Assembly: GCA_963771595.1 (NCBI GenBank)
Contig: CAVYUC010000035.1
Location: 1-64,000 of the forward strand
Reading direction: 5' to 3'
Source: CAVYUC01 sp963771595
Lineage (GTDB): Bacteria; Bacteroidota; Bacteroidia; Bacteroidales; Prolixibacteraceae
Length of the DNA: 64,000 bases
Positions within the stretch are counted from its first letter, which is position 1. The number at the start of each line of letters is the position of its first letter. The notes beneath the pieces are model-generated. The model was not told the DNA's origin and made no database searches. It saw only the letters and a program-made list of their open reading frames with translations. The position numbers and the translations under genes are program-made. Shown here piece after piece: positions 9,725-20,200 of this stretch.

Positions 9725-9923
9725 CCAGGGTTCCAACCCGGTTTTCCTTTTTGTTGTTTTAAAAACCAGCTGGATTTTAAATACTTTATCTATCAGCGAC
9801 TTTCAAAAAGGTCGAATTGTTTTATACAATGGATACTTTTTGCTGATTTAAAAAATGGCTTTTTGTTCCTGAAAAGTTTTAGTTTTTGCAAAAAAGATTA
9901 AATTTGCACCGCAATAAAACAAA

Positions 9924-9997
9924 CGGGGTATAGCGCAGCCCGGTAGCGCGCGTCGTTCGGGACGACGAAGTCGTCGGTTCAAATCCGGCTACCCCGA
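9924..9997 (+). tRNA. tRNA-Pro (anticodon CGG)
   Basis: A full cloverleaf is visible. The acceptor stem is CGGGGTA/TACCCCG, the D-arm is AGCGCAGCCCGGTAGCGC, and the anticodon stem CGTCG/CGACG encloses the loop TTCGGGA (anticodon CGG). The T-arm has the TTCAAAT loop. CCA is not encoded. It decodes CCG proline codons. Confidence 0.95.
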
Positions 9998-10111
9998 CAA
10001 ATAAAAGGTTTAATCGATTGAATTTCAGGTTAAACCTTTTTTTAGTACCTGTCATTTGCACCACAATATTGAAACGGGAAACCTTAATAATAATGGAATA
10101 ATTGTCCTTTA

Positions 10112-12502
10112 TTATTTTTTCTTAAATATGCCTTTAATTTTTCCCCATAAACCTTTTTCATCTTTCGATTCGGTTTTTTTCTGAGGTTGCGGTTTTTGTT
10201 TCAGGTTTTCGTCCTTATCCTTCTTCTTGAAAATATCGGCAAGATTAAACAACCGATCTTTCAAATCGAGTACTTCGCGGTATTCCTGAACATTAACCTG
10301 GGCCAGCAATTCGGGATCCGGCAGCGGAAACCTGCTGTTTTTCAGCGATGCATATTTTTTGTCGTTGTATGTTTTGTTGAAAAATTTACCAACTATTGGC
10401 AGCGCCATGTAAGCGCCCTGGCCATAAGTTGTGGTTCGGAAATGAACCCGCGGATCGTTGGCGCCTACCCAGCAGCCGGCAACTAATTCAGGTGTCAGTC
10501 CTATAAACCAGCCGTCGGAATTGTTTTGAGTGGTTCCCGTTTTTCCTGCAAAGTCGCCGGAAACCTTGTAAACCGAACGAATTGCACTACCTGTACCTCC
10601 GTTAACCACGGCTTCCAGCATCTGAATCAATGCCCGGCAGTTTTCAGGCGAGACCACCTCCTGTGTGGAAGTTGGATAACTGAATGTTTCCAGCACATTT
10701 CCTTCACTATCAGCGATTTCAAGGAGATAATGCGATTTTACAGGAAGCCCGTCGTTTACAATGCCGGCATAGGCTTCGGTCATTTCTTTCAGCGAAATGG
10801 AAGCCACACCCAGCGCCAGCGAAGGAAAGCGTGGCAGATCGGCTGAAATGCCCAAATCCTTTGCAATTTCGATGGTATTGTTGATGCCAGCTTCCAGCAG
10901 AACTTCAACCGAAACTGTATTTATTGATTGTGCCAGCGCACCTTTCATGGAGTAATATCCGCCGTATTCGTCGTGCGAATTATGTGGCGTCCAGTCGTCA
11001 TAATCTTCGTACACTTTCAGTTCGTTGGTAAAATATTTATCTGCTTCAACACCCCGCTCCAGTGCGGCCAGATAAACAAATGGTTTAAACGTTGAACCAG
11101 TTTGCCGCGGCGCAGTAACATGATCGTACTGGAAAAACCGGAAATCAATTCCGCCCACCCAGGCTTTCAATGCACCGTCATGCGGGTTGATGGCAATAAA
11201 ACCGGCATTCAACAGCTTTTGGTAATGCTTCAGCGAATCGAGCCGCGAAATAGTTGTATCTTTTAATCCGTCCCAGGTAAACAGGGTCGTATGAATATTT
11301 TTTTCGTACTGTTTCAGAATCTCATTATATTTTTCATTGGTAAGGTTTACATTGCTGAATTCGCTGTGGTTTTGCAGTGCACTTTTTAAAATCTCCTTGT
11401 TTTCGCTGAAAATGTCCCTGTTTTTCCAGTGGTTGTCAAATACTTTTTGAAGGTTTTTCATGTACTCCTTCATCGACAACTGCGCGTAATACTGAAGGTT
11501 GTAATCTATTGTCGTAGATATTTTTAATCCGTCGGTATATAAATTATAGGGTTTTCCGTTATCGTCGGTGTGGGTTTCGCACCAGTCCAGCAACTGCGGT
11601 TTCAGCAATTCGAGAAAATAGGGTGCCGGCCCCTGGTTGTAAGAAATTACGCGGTATTTGATTTCCAGCGGTTCGGCTTTATATTTTTCGGCTTCTTTTT
11701 CCGAAATGTAATCGTACTTTACCATTTGATCGATTACCACATTGCGCCGGCCTTTCGCCCTTTCGGGATGTGTACGTGGATTGTAGTAGTTATTTGCCTT
11801 TAACATTCCCACCAAAACTGCGGCTTCGTCAACATCAAGATTTGCAGGATGTTTTGAGAAAAATCGTTCGGAAGCAACTTCTATTCCGTATATATTTTCA
11901 GCAAAAGGAACAGTGTTCAGGTACAGCGCCAGAATTTCCTGTTTGGTGTAGATGCGCTCGAGCCGGTATGCAATAATTGCTTCGCGAAGTTTATTTACCG
12001 CAATGGACAACGGGCCGTAATCCACCCTCGGGAAAAGGTTTTTTGCAATTTGCTGGCTTAATGTACTGCCGCCGCCGGCACTGCTGTTTTGCAGCAAAAC
12101 AGATTTCACCAAAACCCGCATAAGTGCAATTTCATCAATTCCGCGGTGTTCGTAAAAACGCGCATCTTCAGTGGCAATGAGCGCATGAATTAAGTTGGGC
12201 GAAATTTCATCAAAATCTACATTGCTCCTGTTTTCAACATAATATCTGCCCAGCACTTTGCCATCGGACGAAAGCACCTCGGTTGCCACCGGATTATTGA
12301 TCAGATGCAGTTTTTGTTTGGATGGAACAGGACCGAGAATTCCTAAAAAAACAAGTATGAAAAACAAACCGCCAAAAGCAAGAAGCAATAAAAATGCATA
12401 TCCCGAAATTTTCCAGAATCTTTTCCTGCCCCCCTTTTTTCTGTTTTTTGTACTTCGCTTAACAGATTTTCTGGTCCCTTTATTTGTTTTCTTTTTTACC
12501 AC
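10112..12502 (-). CDS. Penicillin-binding protein 1A (bifunctional transglycosylase/transpeptidase)
   Basis: This 796-residue class A PBP polymerises and cross-links peptidoglycan at the inner membrane. The very basic N-terminal tail (residues 1-30, many Lys/Arg) is cytoplasmic and is followed by one transmembrane helix (about 33-57). The GT51 glycosyltransferase domain carries the catalytic E112 in ATEDARFYEHRGID, then GGSTLSQQIAKN. The transpeptidase domain has S470-x-x-K473 (TGSTFKPF), SxN (SINT) and KTGTT. The C-terminus is Lys-rich. It is a single gene with no close operon partners. Confidence 0.95.
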   Translation of the reverse strand: MVKKKTNKGTRKSVKRSTKNRKKGGRKRFWKISGYAFLLLLAFGGLFFILVFLGILGPVPSKQKLHLINNPVATEVLSSDGKVLGRYYVENRSNVDFDEISPNLIHALIATEDARFYEHRGIDEIALMRVLVKSVLLQNSSAGGGSTLSQQIAKNLFPRVDYGPLSIAVNKLREAIIAYRLERIYTKQEILALYLNTVPFAENIYGIEVASERFFSKHPANLDVDEAAVLVGMLKANNYYNPRTHPERAKGRRNVVIDQMVKYDYISEKEAEKYKAEPLEIKYRVISYNQGPAPYFLELLKPQLLDWCETHTDDNGKPYNLYTDGLKISTTIDYNLQYYAQLSMKEYMKNLQKVFDNHWKNRDIFSENKEILKSALQNHSEFSNVNLTNEKYNEILKQYEKNIHTTLFTWDGLKDTTISRLDSLKHYQKLLNAGFIAINPHDGALKAWVGGIDFRFFQYDHVTAPRQTGSTFKPFVYLAALERGVEADKYFTNELKVYEDYDDWTPHNSHDEYGGYYSMKGALAQSINTVSVEVLLEAGINNTIEIAKDLGISADLPRFPSLALGVASISLKEMTEAYAGIVNDGLPVKSHYLLEIADSEGNVLETFSYPTSTQEVVSPENCRALIQMLEAVVNGGTGSAIRSVYKVSGDFAGKTGTTQNNSDGWFIGLTPELVAGCWVGANDPRVHFRTTTYGQGAYMALPIVGKFFNKTYNDKKYASLKNSRFPLPDPELLAQVNVQEYREVLDLKDRLFNLADIFKKKDKDENLKQKPQPQKKTESKDEKGLWGKIKGIFKKK

Positions 12503-12683
12503 TTTGAAAATTTTTCACAAAATTACAATTATAAACGTATTGTAACTCAAAATAATATGCAGAGGCTGTTTTCAAAGTTAAAACTGTTTAATCCACAGGT
12601 AGTTTTGCAGTTATTGATTTTCAATTTGTTATCGGGCTGTTTTACAGTGTATTTTAAGTTCCGGATACATAAGGGTTGAAGAG

Positions 12684-12720
12684 ATAATCCCCAAATTGAG
12701 GTTAATATCCCCAATTTAAT
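12684..12720. promoter_or_regulatory. Bipartite upstream motif (copy 1)
   Basis: In the 413-base gap upstream of the 12916 gene I see TCCCCAAATTGAGG, then about 20 bases from its start TCCCCAATTTAATT. The same bipartite arrangement occurs at 31026-31063, upstream of another exported-protein gene. This suggests binding sites for a shared regulator. I see nothing else definite in 12503-12915. Confidence 0.4.
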
Positions 12721-12915
12721 TATCCCAAATTCAAGTTAAAAATTATTTAAAGTGTTGTTTAATAACTATTTAGATGAATGGTAATCCAGAAGGGCATAAT
12801 TTTTCGGAAAATCTTGCTGAATAAAAATTATGTTGAAGTGAAAAAGGTATGTTAAAAAAACATTTGAGCAACTGATGTTACGCACGCCCGAATTGCTGAT
12901 TAAAAATTTGGAAAT

Positions 12916-13407
12916 ATGAAAAAAACTTCAGTTTTACTCATGCTGCTGCTTATTTCTGCAATAGCACAGGCACAATATAAATATGCAGTGGGAGTCCGCT
13001 CCGGCGGAACTTCGGGGATTACCCTGAAAAAAAATTTTGAACGAACGGCCATTGAGGGCATCATTGGTTTTTGGAACGACGGGTTGAGTGTTACCGCGCT
13101 GTGGGAAACCAGAAAAATAGCTTTCGATGAACCGCATTTATACTGGTATTACGGAATTGGCGGGCATGTTTCAGTTTATGGTGAAGAGTTTAAGGGGAAT
13201 GGCGGCGCTTCATGGTATCGTCATCCGCATAAAAAAGATCAGGGCGATTTGGGAGTTGGAATTGACGGGATTGTAGGTTTTGAGTACAAAATTCCGCCCA
13301 TACCATTTGTCATTAGTGTTGATCTCAAACCCAATTTTGAGGCCATTAGCGGTGGCGGTTTATTTTTTTGGATCGACCCTGGAGTTGGCATAAAAATCGC
13401 TTTTTAA
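12916..13407 (+). CDS. Secreted/outer-membrane-like protein, tandem paralog 1
   Basis: This 163-residue protein has a cleavable signal peptide (MKKTSVLLMLLLISAIAQAQ). The mature region is rich in Gly and aromatic residues in alternating patterns (YKYAVGVRSGGTSGITLKK, IGGHVSVYGEEF) and ends in a hydrophobic-aromatic strand (GVGIKIAF). This is typical of a small outer-membrane beta-barrel or its relative. The 13420 gene is a paralog of identical length, 12 bases downstream, and the two clearly arose by tandem duplication. I do not recognise a functional family. Confidence 0.7.
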   Translation: MKKTSVLLMLLLISAIAQAQYKYAVGVRSGGTSGITLKKNFERTAIEGIIGFWNDGLSVTALWETRKIAFDEPHLYWYYGIGGHVSVYGEEFKGNGGASWYRHPHKKDQGDLGVGIDGIVGFEYKIPPIPFVISVDLKPNFEAISGGGLFFWIDPGVGIKIAF

Positions 13408-13419
13408 TCAAACTTATAC

Positions 13420-13911
13420 ATGAAGAAAATTTTATTCATATTGCTCTTCACATTCACCACCGGAATAATTTATGCACAGTATAATTTTGCCATTGGTGTG
13501 CGGGCAGGCGGGACTACCGGAATTACATTAAAGCTAAACAACGAAAATTCAGCAGTTGAAGGGATTATTGGTTTTTGGAACAACGGACTCAGTTTTACCG
13601 GCTTGTGGGAGAAAAATGAGGATGCTTTTAATACCACAAGTCTCAACTGGCTTTATGGCTGGGGTGGCCACGTTTCGGTTTACGGGGAAAATTTTGACGG
13701 AAAGAGCGGGCCCGCGTGGTTTAACCATCCAAATAACGATGGGCAAGGTGACATGGGTTTTGGGCTGGATGGAATTGCCGGCCTGGAATACAGGTTAAAA
13801 CCAATTCCTTTTGCTGTAAGTGTGGCAATAAAACCTTATGTTGAAGTGGTTACCAACGGCGCTTTTCTGTTTTGGATTGACCCCGGATTTGGCATTAAAT
13901 TTACATTTTAA
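13420..13911 (+). CDS. Secreted/outer-membrane-like protein, tandem paralog 2
   Basis: This 163-residue protein has a signal peptide (MKKILFILLFTFTTGIIYAQ). It aligns end to end with the preceding gene product: YNFAIGVRAGGTTGITLKLN, VEGIIGFWNNGLSFTGLWE, GGHVSVYGENF and the C-terminal FLFWIDPGFGIKFTF all have counterparts there. Length is identical and divergence moderate, so the duplication is not recent. It converges on tamB with 10 bases between stop codons. Function unknown; outer-membrane location is inferred from the C-terminal aromatic strand. Confidence 0.7.
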   Translation: MKKILFILLFTFTTGIIYAQYNFAIGVRAGGTTGITLKLNNENSAVEGIIGFWNNGLSFTGLWEKNEDAFNTTSLNWLYGWGGHVSVYGENFDGKSGPAWFNHPNNDGQGDMGFGLDGIAGLEYRLKPIPFAVSVAIKPYVEVVTNGAFLFWIDPGFGIKFTF

Positions 13912-13921
13912 GTGCCCCGGT

Positions 13922-16900
13922 TTATTTTACATCGAATTTAAAAATCACATCGAAACCACTGTCGTTTGATGAATTGTTTAATTCAAAAAACAGGAAACGG
14001 AAAAGTTCGTATTCCAGTTTCACTTCGTATTTGGCCATATCTTTTTCATTCACTTCGCCAAACCGCTGTTCGTAGCTTACAAATAAATCGTTGGTTATAT
14101 ATTTTCCCACAACAACTGTTGCATTGTCAAATCCGCCTTCGCTTTTAACTTCAATGTAATCCACATTCAGTTTATCACTTAAAAAGTTGGTAAGCTGCGA
14201 CGATAGAACCGATGCCGCGGCTTTTTCGGCCAGGCTGCCGCCGCCCGAGCTGGATACATTGTCCTGCTGCGACAAAGTTAGTTCGTTCATACCTTTGCCA
14301 AACAAAATGTACGACAGCGCATCGCCTTCACTAATTTCGCTTCCGTCCAGTTTAAAACTTACCTCGGGTTGTTCGGCAGTTCCCGAAATATCAACCGTGA
14401 GTTCCTGTTCTGCCCGCTGCGCATTGCGGAAAGTATAGGAAGCGTTAATATTAAGTTGCGGCATCATTTCTTCTCCTCCCTGAAAATTAATTGTACCCTG
14501 ATTGATGACAAAGGTTTTACCCAGCAAATCGTATTGTCCGCGAACAACATTCACTGTACCAAACAACTCAAAAAATTCGTTGCTCTTTCGCAATTCCAGT
14601 TCACCCGAAATTTCAATCCGCATGTCTTCATTTTTAATCCAGGTGTTTTTAGGAATGCGAATGCGCAGGTTTCCTTCCAGATTATTGAAATAGGTAAACT
14701 GAACACTGTCGGGAGTTACCGGTTCGAAAGTTTGAATGTCAAGCGTGTCCATGGAAACCGACATTTTTTCCAATTCCTGCATCAGAATTGGCTTTGGAAT
14801 TTCAGGAGCATTCATTTTTCCCATCATTCCAAGAACTGCGGGTAAATAAATTTCGGCCTGCGGAATTTTCAAATCACCATCATATACCACATGGTCTTTT
14901 TCGCCGCCCAAACTGGCATTGCCGCTAACCTGCATGTTAAACTGCGGATGGTTTACCGGATTAAATTTATCCAAATCGAAACTTATTTGTGATTTACTGA
15001 TTTTACCTTCATAAAACGCCGATTCAAAATCTACCTGTCCGGAGCCGATAAGATATCCGTCTTCTGTTCGGATGAGCAATGTGTCAAGTTTTATTTTATC
15101 GCGAAGAAAATCCACATTCAGTTCGATCTGGTTGTATTCAATTCCATATTCATCGATGGCCAGCGAGGCATCCACCAGCTTTAGGTTTCCGCTTGGATCG
15201 GGTTCTTTTACTGTTCCCGAAACATTTATATCACCTTCCAGAAAACCTTTAATATCGCCCGTAATATTGAATGTTTGCAGCACCGCAAGCGAAAAATCAT
15301 TTATCGATAAATGGGCATCAAGCGGGGCATTTTCGTTGAATGTGTATCCCATGGTATCGAGGTTTAGCTGAAGCGGAATTTGTGCATTCAGTTCAAATTT
15401 CCCGCTATCCTGCGGAATGAGCAAAGCATCGGCCGATAACTGTTCATTTTCGTAATTAAAGTTTCCGTTAAACTCTGTAAATGCATAATTGTTCAGCGTT
15501 GCGCCATCCAGTCCAAAATCGGCTGCTACTTTTGGCGCTGTGGCAGTTCCGCTAACTTTCATGTTTATATCCAGTTTTCCGGTTACCTCCGTATTTAATT
15601 CCAGCAGTTCTCCCAGATTACTGAGACTGATGTTGGCAATTTCAAGTGTAAAATCTTCCTGTCCCTGGCGGGTAATTTTTCCTTCGGCAAAAATATACTG
15701 CATGCTGTCGGTTCCTTCCGATGCCAGTCTGAAATTCTGAATATTGTAATTTGCCGAATCAATTTCGATAACTGCCGGCGCCTGTTGCAGCGCCCATTGC
15801 TGATTTTTGTAATCAATTTGCCAGTTGGCAATTGTCAGCCTTAGTTTATCGCCGGGAACAACTCCGGTTTTAATTTTCGTGTTCAAATCCTTGTTGGCAA
15901 CTTGTGCGTTTAAAAACAGCGAATCCAGCGATCCATTTACCTGAGCAGCTATTGAATCGAGCTGAAAATCACCCGAAACAAAATCATAAGCCACAACATG
16001 GGCATCAAATAGTGTATCGGTTTTTGTCATTTGTCCATTCGCATTAAGTTGAAGTTCGGATAATTTTAAATCCTGAAACTGCGTCTCATTCAGATTAACT
16101 GTCGATTCAAGGTGAAGTGAATCCGCCGTTCCGTATAAATGTGCCTGCAGTTTTCCGCTGGTTTTTAAGCCCGAAACCGGAAGGTAGCTTTCGAATGCGC
16201 TAATTCCTTCAACATTGGCATTCAGCCGGATATCGGAATTGGAATTAAGGCTGTAATTTCCTTTTGCCGTCAGGGTTATGGAGTCGGTTTTCATCCAAAG
16301 CGAATCAATCTGAATATTTTCATTCCGGTATCCAACATTGGCAAATAATGTATCCAGTTGAATATCCTGAAAACGGGAATTGGAAAAAACAATTCCGGCG
16401 CGGGCCGAAAGTTTATCCGGATCAAATTCTTTTCCCCTGATTGTTGCCGACAGGTTTAGGTCGGAACTTAAACTGTCGTTTCCGAGGAGGACGGCAAGGT
16501 TCAGGTCTTCTGTGGTTAAATCGATACGGTAAACCGGGTGCTCGAGCAGGTTTTGAATATCAGGATCGAGCGTGAATGCGCCAAATTCGCCGTTGCCCCT
16601 TATAAATCCGCTGAGGTTTCCCCTGTCCAGATCGATGTTGGCCACGATTTCTTTAAACCTTTTATCTTCCACCACGGTTTCGCTGAAATCTGCTTTTAAG
16701 GACAGGGCAGCATCGGCCGGTTCAATTCCCGCGCCGCGGGCATTCAGTTTTCCGTTGATAAAGTAATCCATTTCAGGATCGCCAAACCAGTGCGCCAGCT
16801 CAATATTGTCAAGCTTTCCGTTTACATCGTAACTCAGCATTACCGTGGAATCACCCGTTAAATATTTCACAAGGTTGCCAAATGATGCATCAACTAAAAT

Positions 16901-17800
16901 TTGCTGGTTTTGATCTTTCAAATCGATATCAACATAAGCAGAATCCTTGTCAAGACTGGCATCGAGTTTCACAATGGGTTTTGCCGGTAATTTAAAATCA
17001 GGAATAAAATATTCAAATTCTGATAGTTGCAATGCGGTGGTTTCAAAATGTGCGCTTCCTTTTTTGTACGGTTCTGTTTCAAAATTTGCCGAACCTGTTA
17101 GCTGGTTTTCGTTTGTTTTCAGAAGAAAATCGTTTAGCTCAACATAATCAGAATCGCGCAGGAAACTAAGTTGGAGTTGTTCCAGATTAAAATCGGGTTT
17201 GATGGTTGATAACGTGAAACTTTTTAGTTCAGCCGTTTGTCTGTCGCCCGACATCCGGAAAGAAAGGCTGGTATTCAGGTTTTGCACGCGTTGCGGAATA
17301 ACCGTATCCAGCGCATTTATTTTTATGTTTCCGTCAATAATTTTAAAATTTTTCAGAATAACATCAATGCCGCCCGAAGTTGTGGTGTCGGTTGTTTCGG
17401 GAGCCGGTTTTACCAGTTGTTCAAAATTCCACGTTGAATCCGGGTATTGTTCAAGAAAAAAGTAAGGCTCATTTACTGCAGCCGACTGAACCTCGACTGT
17501 TCCGTTTACCAATGACCAGATGTTATAATTTGCCGCCAGTTCTTTGATGTAGGCAACCGTATCGTTTTCGTAGGTAAGCAGCACATCTTCCAGTGAAAGG
17601 CTTGAAAAGAAATTTCCATCGATTCTGCCAATGGTAAGATTGCCGTTTAAAAATTTAGCGGCCTGATTTTCTGCAATCGATGCAATTTTGTTTTTAACCG
17701 GGCTGGTTTGTATAAGCAGCGCCACCAGAAGCAGGAGCACAATGATTCCAAGGATAAACCATCCCAAAAATTTCAATATATATTTGATTCCTTTTTTCAT
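13922..17800 (-). CDS. tamB: Translocation and assembly module TamB
   Basis: This is a 1292-residue AsmA-like inner-membrane-anchored protein that bridges the periplasm as a lipid-transfer/beta-barrel assembly partner of TamA. It has one N-terminal transmembrane helix (MKKGIKYILKFLGWFILGIIVLLLL) and a long beta-helical repeat region. The conserved C-terminal DUF490 domain ends in the motif FKFDVK. I start it at the ATG at 17800, just after the tamA stop at 17802; an alternative start at 17821 (MSDKHFSM) would overlap tamA. Operon order tamA-tamB supports the call. Confidence 0.92.
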   Translation of the reverse strand: MKKGIKYILKFLGWFILGIIVLLLLVALLIQTSPVKNKIASIAENQAAKFLNGNLTIGRIDGNFFSSLSLEDVLLTYENDTVAYIKELAANYNIWSLVNGTVEVQSAAVNEPYFFLEQYPDSTWNFEQLVKPAPETTDTTTSGGIDVILKNFKIIDGNIKINALDTVIPQRVQNLNTSLSFRMSGDRQTAELKSFTLSTIKPDFNLEQLQLSFLRDSDYVELNDFLLKTNENQLTGSANFETEPYKKGSAHFETTALQLSEFEYFIPDFKLPAKPIVKLDASLDKDSAYVDIDLKDQNQQILVDASFGNLVKYLTGDSTVMLSYDVNGKLDNIELAHWFGDPEMDYFINGKLNARGAGIEPADAALSLKADFSETVVEDKRFKEIVANIDLDRGNLSGFIRGNGEFGAFTLDPDIQNLLEHPVYRIDLTTEDLNLAVLLGNDSLSSDLNLSATIRGKEFDPDKLSARAGIVFSNSRFQDIQLDTLFANVGYRNENIQIDSLWMKTDSITLTAKGNYSLNSNSDIRLNANVEGISAFESYLPVSGLKTSGKLQAHLYGTADSLHLESTVNLNETQFQDLKLSELQLNANGQMTKTDTLFDAHVVAYDFVSGDFQLDSIAAQVNGSLDSLFLNAQVANKDLNTKIKTGVVPGDKLRLTIANWQIDYKNQQWALQQAPAVIEIDSANYNIQNFRLASEGTDSMQYIFAEGKITRQGQEDFTLEIANISLSNLGELLELNTEVTGKLDINMKVSGTATAPKVAADFGLDGATLNNYAFTEFNGNFNYENEQLSADALLIPQDSGKFELNAQIPLQLNLDTMGYTFNENAPLDAHLSINDFSLAVLQTFNITGDIKGFLEGDINVSGTVKEPDPSGNLKLVDASLAIDEYGIEYNQIELNVDFLRDKIKLDTLLIRTEDGYLIGSGQVDFESAFYEGKISKSQISFDLDKFNPVNHPQFNMQVSGNASLGGEKDHVVYDGDLKIPQAEIYLPAVLGMMGKMNAPEIPKPILMQELEKMSVSMDTLDIQTFEPVTPDSVQFTYFNNLEGNLRIRIPKNTWIKNEDMRIEISGELELRKSNEFFELFGTVNVVRGQYDLLGKTFVINQGTINFQGGEEMMPQLNINASYTFRNAQRAEQELTVDISGTAEQPEVSFKLDGSEISEGDALSYILFGKGMNELTLSQQDNVSSSGGGSLAEKAAASVLSSQLTNFLSDKLNVDYIEVKSEGGFDNATVVVGKYITNDLFVSYEQRFGEVNEKDMAKYEVKLEYELFRFLFFELNNSSNDSGFDVIFKFDVK

Positions 17801-17801
17801 A

Positions 17802-19631
17802 CTAAAATGCTTGTCCGACACTTATAAAAAACTGCGGGCTCTTTTTTTGATTCCACAGCGGAAATCCAACATCCAATCGCACCGGCCCGATGGGAGTTTC
17901 CAATCTGAGGCCTGATCCTGCAGCATAACCTAAATCGTTAAAATGATAGGCATACGAATGCCGCCATACATTTCCGGCTTCGAAAAACCCTGCAACGCTT
18001 AGGCGCCAGAATAAAGGATAGCGTAATTCGATGTTGCTTTCAAAAATACTTTTACCACCAAGCGGAGTGCCACTTTCGCGTTTTGGCCCCAGTTGTGATC
18101 GGGCCCAGCCACGGATTGAAGTGCTGCCGCCGGAATAAAAGCGGTCTTCTACCGGAATAAACCCACTGGAATCTGCCGATGCAATTCCACCCAGCATTAA
18201 ACGATATGCCAGTACAACTTTTCCCAAATCATGATAAGTGTTAATTTCGCCCCAAAGCCGCGTATAATTAAATGTACTTCCCAAAAAGAAACCATTGAAC
18301 TTAAAGCCTGCGGATGCACGGATTCCACTTTCGGGAGAAAACTGCGGTGTTGAATTATCGAAAACCGTGCCCAGCAAAAAACCTGATTTTTTGTATGGAA
18401 ATTTGTCGCTTTCGTAATCTATAAATTCCTGATCTCCCGGCTCCACTGTTTGTTCCACATCTTCAAAATAGTAGGTAAGCCTGCTGGTCATCGATGTGGT
18501 AAATATGTAGCTGAACGGAACATTTATTCCATAGGTGCGGGTTTTGTATCCCGGTTCTGAGTTTCTTCTCAGGTAAGGGTTTAAAGAGATTGACCCGTTT
18601 AACCCCAAAAACTGGGGCTGAATCCACCGCAACTGCAGGTTGTAGGGTTCGAGTGCCGAATGTTTTGCATAAAGGTTTACCCGGCGTGCGCCACCTAAAA
18701 ATCCGCGGTAGTTTAAATCAACAAATGTTCTGAATTTATCCTCTGTTCCGTAACCGGCGCCAAAACGGGCCGATAAACGTGGCGCTTCTTCCACATAAAC
18801 TTCAACGGGAATCGGGCTTTTTTTCGTTTCCATGTTTTTCTGCGGCAAAACCGAAACCACCCGAAACAGCTGTAAACGGTACAGATTCTGCCTGGTTTTG
18901 TTCAAACGCGATTTGTCGTATAATTCTCCATTTTCATATTTTAACTGCTTCCGGATAAAATTTGTCGAAACATTTTCATTTCCCGAAATGGTGGTTTCGC
19001 CAACATAAGTTACCGGCCCGGGCATTATTGAATAATCTATTCGGGTGGTCAGTTCCTTTGGTTTCAGGTTTAAATCGTAATCCACCGTGGCGTAAGCATA
19101 ACCCAAACTTCTTAAGGCATCTTCAATTTCCTGCACGTCTTCAACAATAGCTTCGTCTCGGAACCTTGCATTATTCACCAGCTGCAGCCTTCTTCTGAGC
19201 CGGTTTATCAGCGAATCCATATCCACATGAACCAGCTCATTCGAAATGCTGAACGAAACACTGTCAACCAATACCGGATCACCTTCTTCCACTTTAAAAA
19301 CAATTTTTACGGTTTCCTTTTTATCATTCACTTTTAAAGGTTGCAGCGAAGCATCAACATTTAAAAATCCTTCGCTTTGATAAATCCGGATGAGACGTTC
19401 CAAATCCAAATCGATAAGTTCCTCGTTGTAAAGTGTTGGTTGTTTTTTTGTTACCAGTTTTTCAAGGTACGAAACTTCTTTTAATGCCATCCGGGAGAGC
19501 AGGAATTCTTCGTCAAGGGTTTTGTTTCCGCTAAAACTTACCTGGCGGATTTCATAATTATCCTGTGCCAGCAGTTGTATGCTTGCCATCAGGGCTAAGA
19601 AACCTATAAATGATATTTTTAGAAAGCGCAT
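17802..19631 (-). CDS. tamA: TamA/BamA-family outer-membrane protein
   Basis: This 609-residue Omp85-family protein has a signal peptide (MRFLKISFIGFLALMASIQLLAQ). POTRA domains occupy about residues 25-260 (IRQVSFSGNKTLDEEFLLSRMA, VTYVGETTISGNENVSTNFIRKQL). A 16-strand barrel follows, with the family signatures SGGSTSIRGW and GSGLRLETPIGPVRLDVGFP, ending in an aromatic C-terminal strand (FFISVGQAF). Together with tamB it inserts outer-membrane proteins. Confidence 0.93.
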   Translation of the reverse strand: MRFLKISFIGFLALMASIQLLAQDNYEIRQVSFSGNKTLDEEFLLSRMALKEVSYLEKLVTKKQPTLYNEELIDLDLERLIRIYQSEGFLNVDASLQPLKVNDKKETVKIVFKVEEGDPVLVDSVSFSISNELVHVDMDSLINRLRRRLQLVNNARFRDEAIVEDVQEIEDALRSLGYAYATVDYDLNLKPKELTTRIDYSIMPGPVTYVGETTISGNENVSTNFIRKQLKYENGELYDKSRLNKTRQNLYRLQLFRVVSVLPQKNMETKKSPIPVEVYVEEAPRLSARFGAGYGTEDKFRTFVDLNYRGFLGGARRVNLYAKHSALEPYNLQLRWIQPQFLGLNGSISLNPYLRRNSEPGYKTRTYGINVPFSYIFTTSMTSRLTYYFEDVEQTVEPGDQEFIDYESDKFPYKKSGFLLGTVFDNSTPQFSPESGIRASAGFKFNGFFLGSTFNYTRLWGEINTYHDLGKVVLAYRLMLGGIASADSSGFIPVEDRFYSGGSTSIRGWARSQLGPKRESGTPLGGKSIFESNIELRYPLFWRLSVAGFFEAGNVWRHSYAYHFNDLGYAAGSGLRLETPIGPVRLDVGFPLWNQKKSPQFFISVGQAF

Positions 19632-20025
19632 TAATTAATCAAAAAAACTAACTGATTTAATCCGGTTGGATTTTACCTGCCAGACTTCAGTTATTTTATA
19701 AACACTAAGAATAATAATTTGTTTTTACAAGAATTCAGGCTGTAAAGCTGCACAATTTATACCAGTATGTGCATAAACCACGAAAAGAACATTTGATAAT
19801 GTTTAAACAGGTGCAGTGTTGCATTTTCCCCAAAGAATGTGTAAGATCTTCTACACTCTTTAAATCCTGTTTGCCGGATTGAAAATCGGTAAAAATATTT
19901 TGTCCGGGTTTTAAATATTTGTTTTTCAGCATCTTGTTCAGATTGTAAAAACAGGATTTTCATTTGCTTTTAAAATTGTTCGTTTTTTGTTTAACAGAAT
20001 ACCTAATGTTTAAAATGTTAATCTA

Positions 20026-20178
20026 ATGAGAGTTCTTGAAATTTTACTTGCGATTTTAATCCCACCACTTGCCGTGGCTTTGAAATTTGGTATTACGCGT
20101 GAGTTTTGGATCAATTTACTGCTTACCATTTTGGGTTATTTGCCAGGAATGATTCATGCCCTGATACTTGTCGTGTAG
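20026..20178 (+). CDS. YqaE/Pmp3-family small membrane protein
   Basis: This 50-residue protein (MRVLEILLAILIPPLAVALK...) has the UPF0057/Pmp3 layout. The first helix contains IPPLAV, there is a short loop with a basic residue, and a second helix ends GYLPGMIHALILVV. Homologs affect membrane potential under salt and cold stress. It starts at the ATG at 20026; the next gene starts 22 bases after its stop. It opens the stress and envelope gene cluster that runs to about 33.6 kb. The 394-base gap upstream (19632-20025) shows no gene I can support. Confidence 0.85.
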   Translation: MRVLEILLAILIPPLAVALKFGITREFWINLLLTILGYLPGMIHALILVV

Positions 20179-20200
20179 TGAAAACGAAACGGTTTTTTTT

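Noticed and set aside
9879..10064. Minus-strand frame with GVAGFEPTTSSSRTTRATGLRYTP
   Set aside because: It is the well-known false protein read antisense through a tRNA; here it overlaps tRNA-Pro.
19735..19963. Two overlapping short minus-strand frames upstream of the Pmp3 gene
   Set aside because: No family similarity, no promoter; composition like intergenic DNA.
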